Source: Rufibacter latericius (GTDB lineage Bacteria > Bacteroidota > Bacteroidia > Cytophagales > Hymenobacteraceae). Taken from it: a DNA stretch of 64,000 bases. Location of the stretch: the NCBI RefSeq assembly GCF_003721515.1, contig NZ_RJJD01000001.1, positions 186,001 through 250,000 of the forward strand, given 5' to 3'. The position numbers were made by a program, and so were the translations under genes. Below are positions 63,914-64,000 of this stretch, piece by piece (the first letter of the stretch is position 1; each line of letters starts with the position of its first letter). Under the pieces are notes generated by a model, which was given only the letters and a program-made list of their open reading frames with translations, was not told where the DNA came from and searched no databases.

Positions 63914-64000
63914 ATGACCCAAGAACAAATCAAAGAATTGAAAGGCCGGGTAGAGGCGTTGAGGAGGTATCTTTGACTACGATGCCAAGAAAGAACAAGT
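63914..64000 (+). CDS. prfB: Peptide chain release factor 2, 3' end missing, with programmed +1 frameshift
   Basis: The first 20 codons from ATG 63914 (MTQEQIKELKGRVEALRRYL) are followed by an in-frame TGA at 63974-63976. The sequence AGGAGG TAT CTT TGA C is the classic RF2 recoding site: an internal Shine-Dalgarno-like AGGAGG three bases before CTT, slippery CTT, then TGA C. After a +1 shift the frame continues DYDAKKEQ, as in RF2. RF2 recognises UGA and UAA, so low RF2 favours the shift and the protein controls its own level. The rest of the gene lies outside the window. Confidence 0.93.
63962..63977 (+). promoter_or_regulatory. prfB: prfB +1 frameshift site
   Basis: AGGAGGTATCTTTGAC: internal SD-like AGGAGG (63962-63967), slippery CTT (63971-63973) and TGA C (63974-63977), with the spacing known from E. 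coli RF2. Confidence 0.93.

Overview
The window looks like chromosomal DNA from a Bacteroidota bacterium, most likely a Cytophagales/Hymenobacteraceae relative (Rufibacter/Pontibacter-like; this placement is inference). Signs are type IX secretion components (PorP/SprF-like and PorD/DUF4835 proteins, and a nuclease with a C-terminal sorting domain), BshA of bacillithiol synthesis, an OstA-like protein, many small lipoproteins, few Shine-Dalgarno sites, and several TAnnTTTG boxes (the Bacteroidota -7 element). GC content is moderate and coding density is high. I see no rRNA, tRNA, CRISPR array, phage or insertion sequence.

Layout. 0-5 kb: the 3' part of an acyl-CoA carboxylase beta subunit, an M42 aminopeptidase, a GNAT acetyltransferase, a BtuF-like binding protein and a DUF4142 lipoprotein. 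5-9 kb: a minus-strand aromatic amino-acid cluster (DAHP synthase/chorismate mutase, aroB, aroA), divergent from proline dehydrogenase (9-10.2 kb). 10.3-16.7 kb: a Thr-rich lipoprotein, an ECF sigma factor next to a membrane protein that joins an anti-sigma-like N-terminus to a trypsin-like protease, a YflT-like stress protein, a TonB-like protein and an S41 protease. 16.9-25 kb: a PLP enzyme, a PorP/SprF protein, gamma-glutamyltransferase and a 1154-residue secreted nuclease. 25-34 kb: two unknown proteins, an aldo/keto reductase, lysS, two YtxH proteins, a Kazal lipoprotein, a cupin and an M28 peptidase. 34.6-42 kb: recN, then a minus-strand envelope/CoA cluster (ostA-like, bamD, rpoZ, coaBC, porD). 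42-51.5 kb: tilS, mdh, an amidohydrolase, NfeD and SPFH proteins, two rhomboid proteases and mutL. 51.9-63.3 kb: a plus-strand run (GH3/beta-lactamase fusion, bshA, NUDIX, plsC, gatC, a TPR membrane protein, an ABC ATPase, a corrinoid adenosyltransferase, ilvE). The window ends inside prfB.

The most unusual signals are not in the gene list. (1) A family of about two dozen intergenic elements, built on CGTTTTAGGCCTGTTTTC and its reverse complement, sits mostly just after stop codons. Some copies are perfect hairpins and others keep only one recognisable arm. (2) coaBC is split by a +1 frameshift at GTT TAG C, while prfB at the window end carries the classic +1 programmed frameshift. (3) Two intergenic elements have arms made of heptamer repeats around a central palindrome. 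(4) A 91-bp MITE-like palindrome follows lysS. (5) The sigma factor is paired with an anti-sigma/trypsin fusion. Gene functions are read from motifs by eye; no database search was run.
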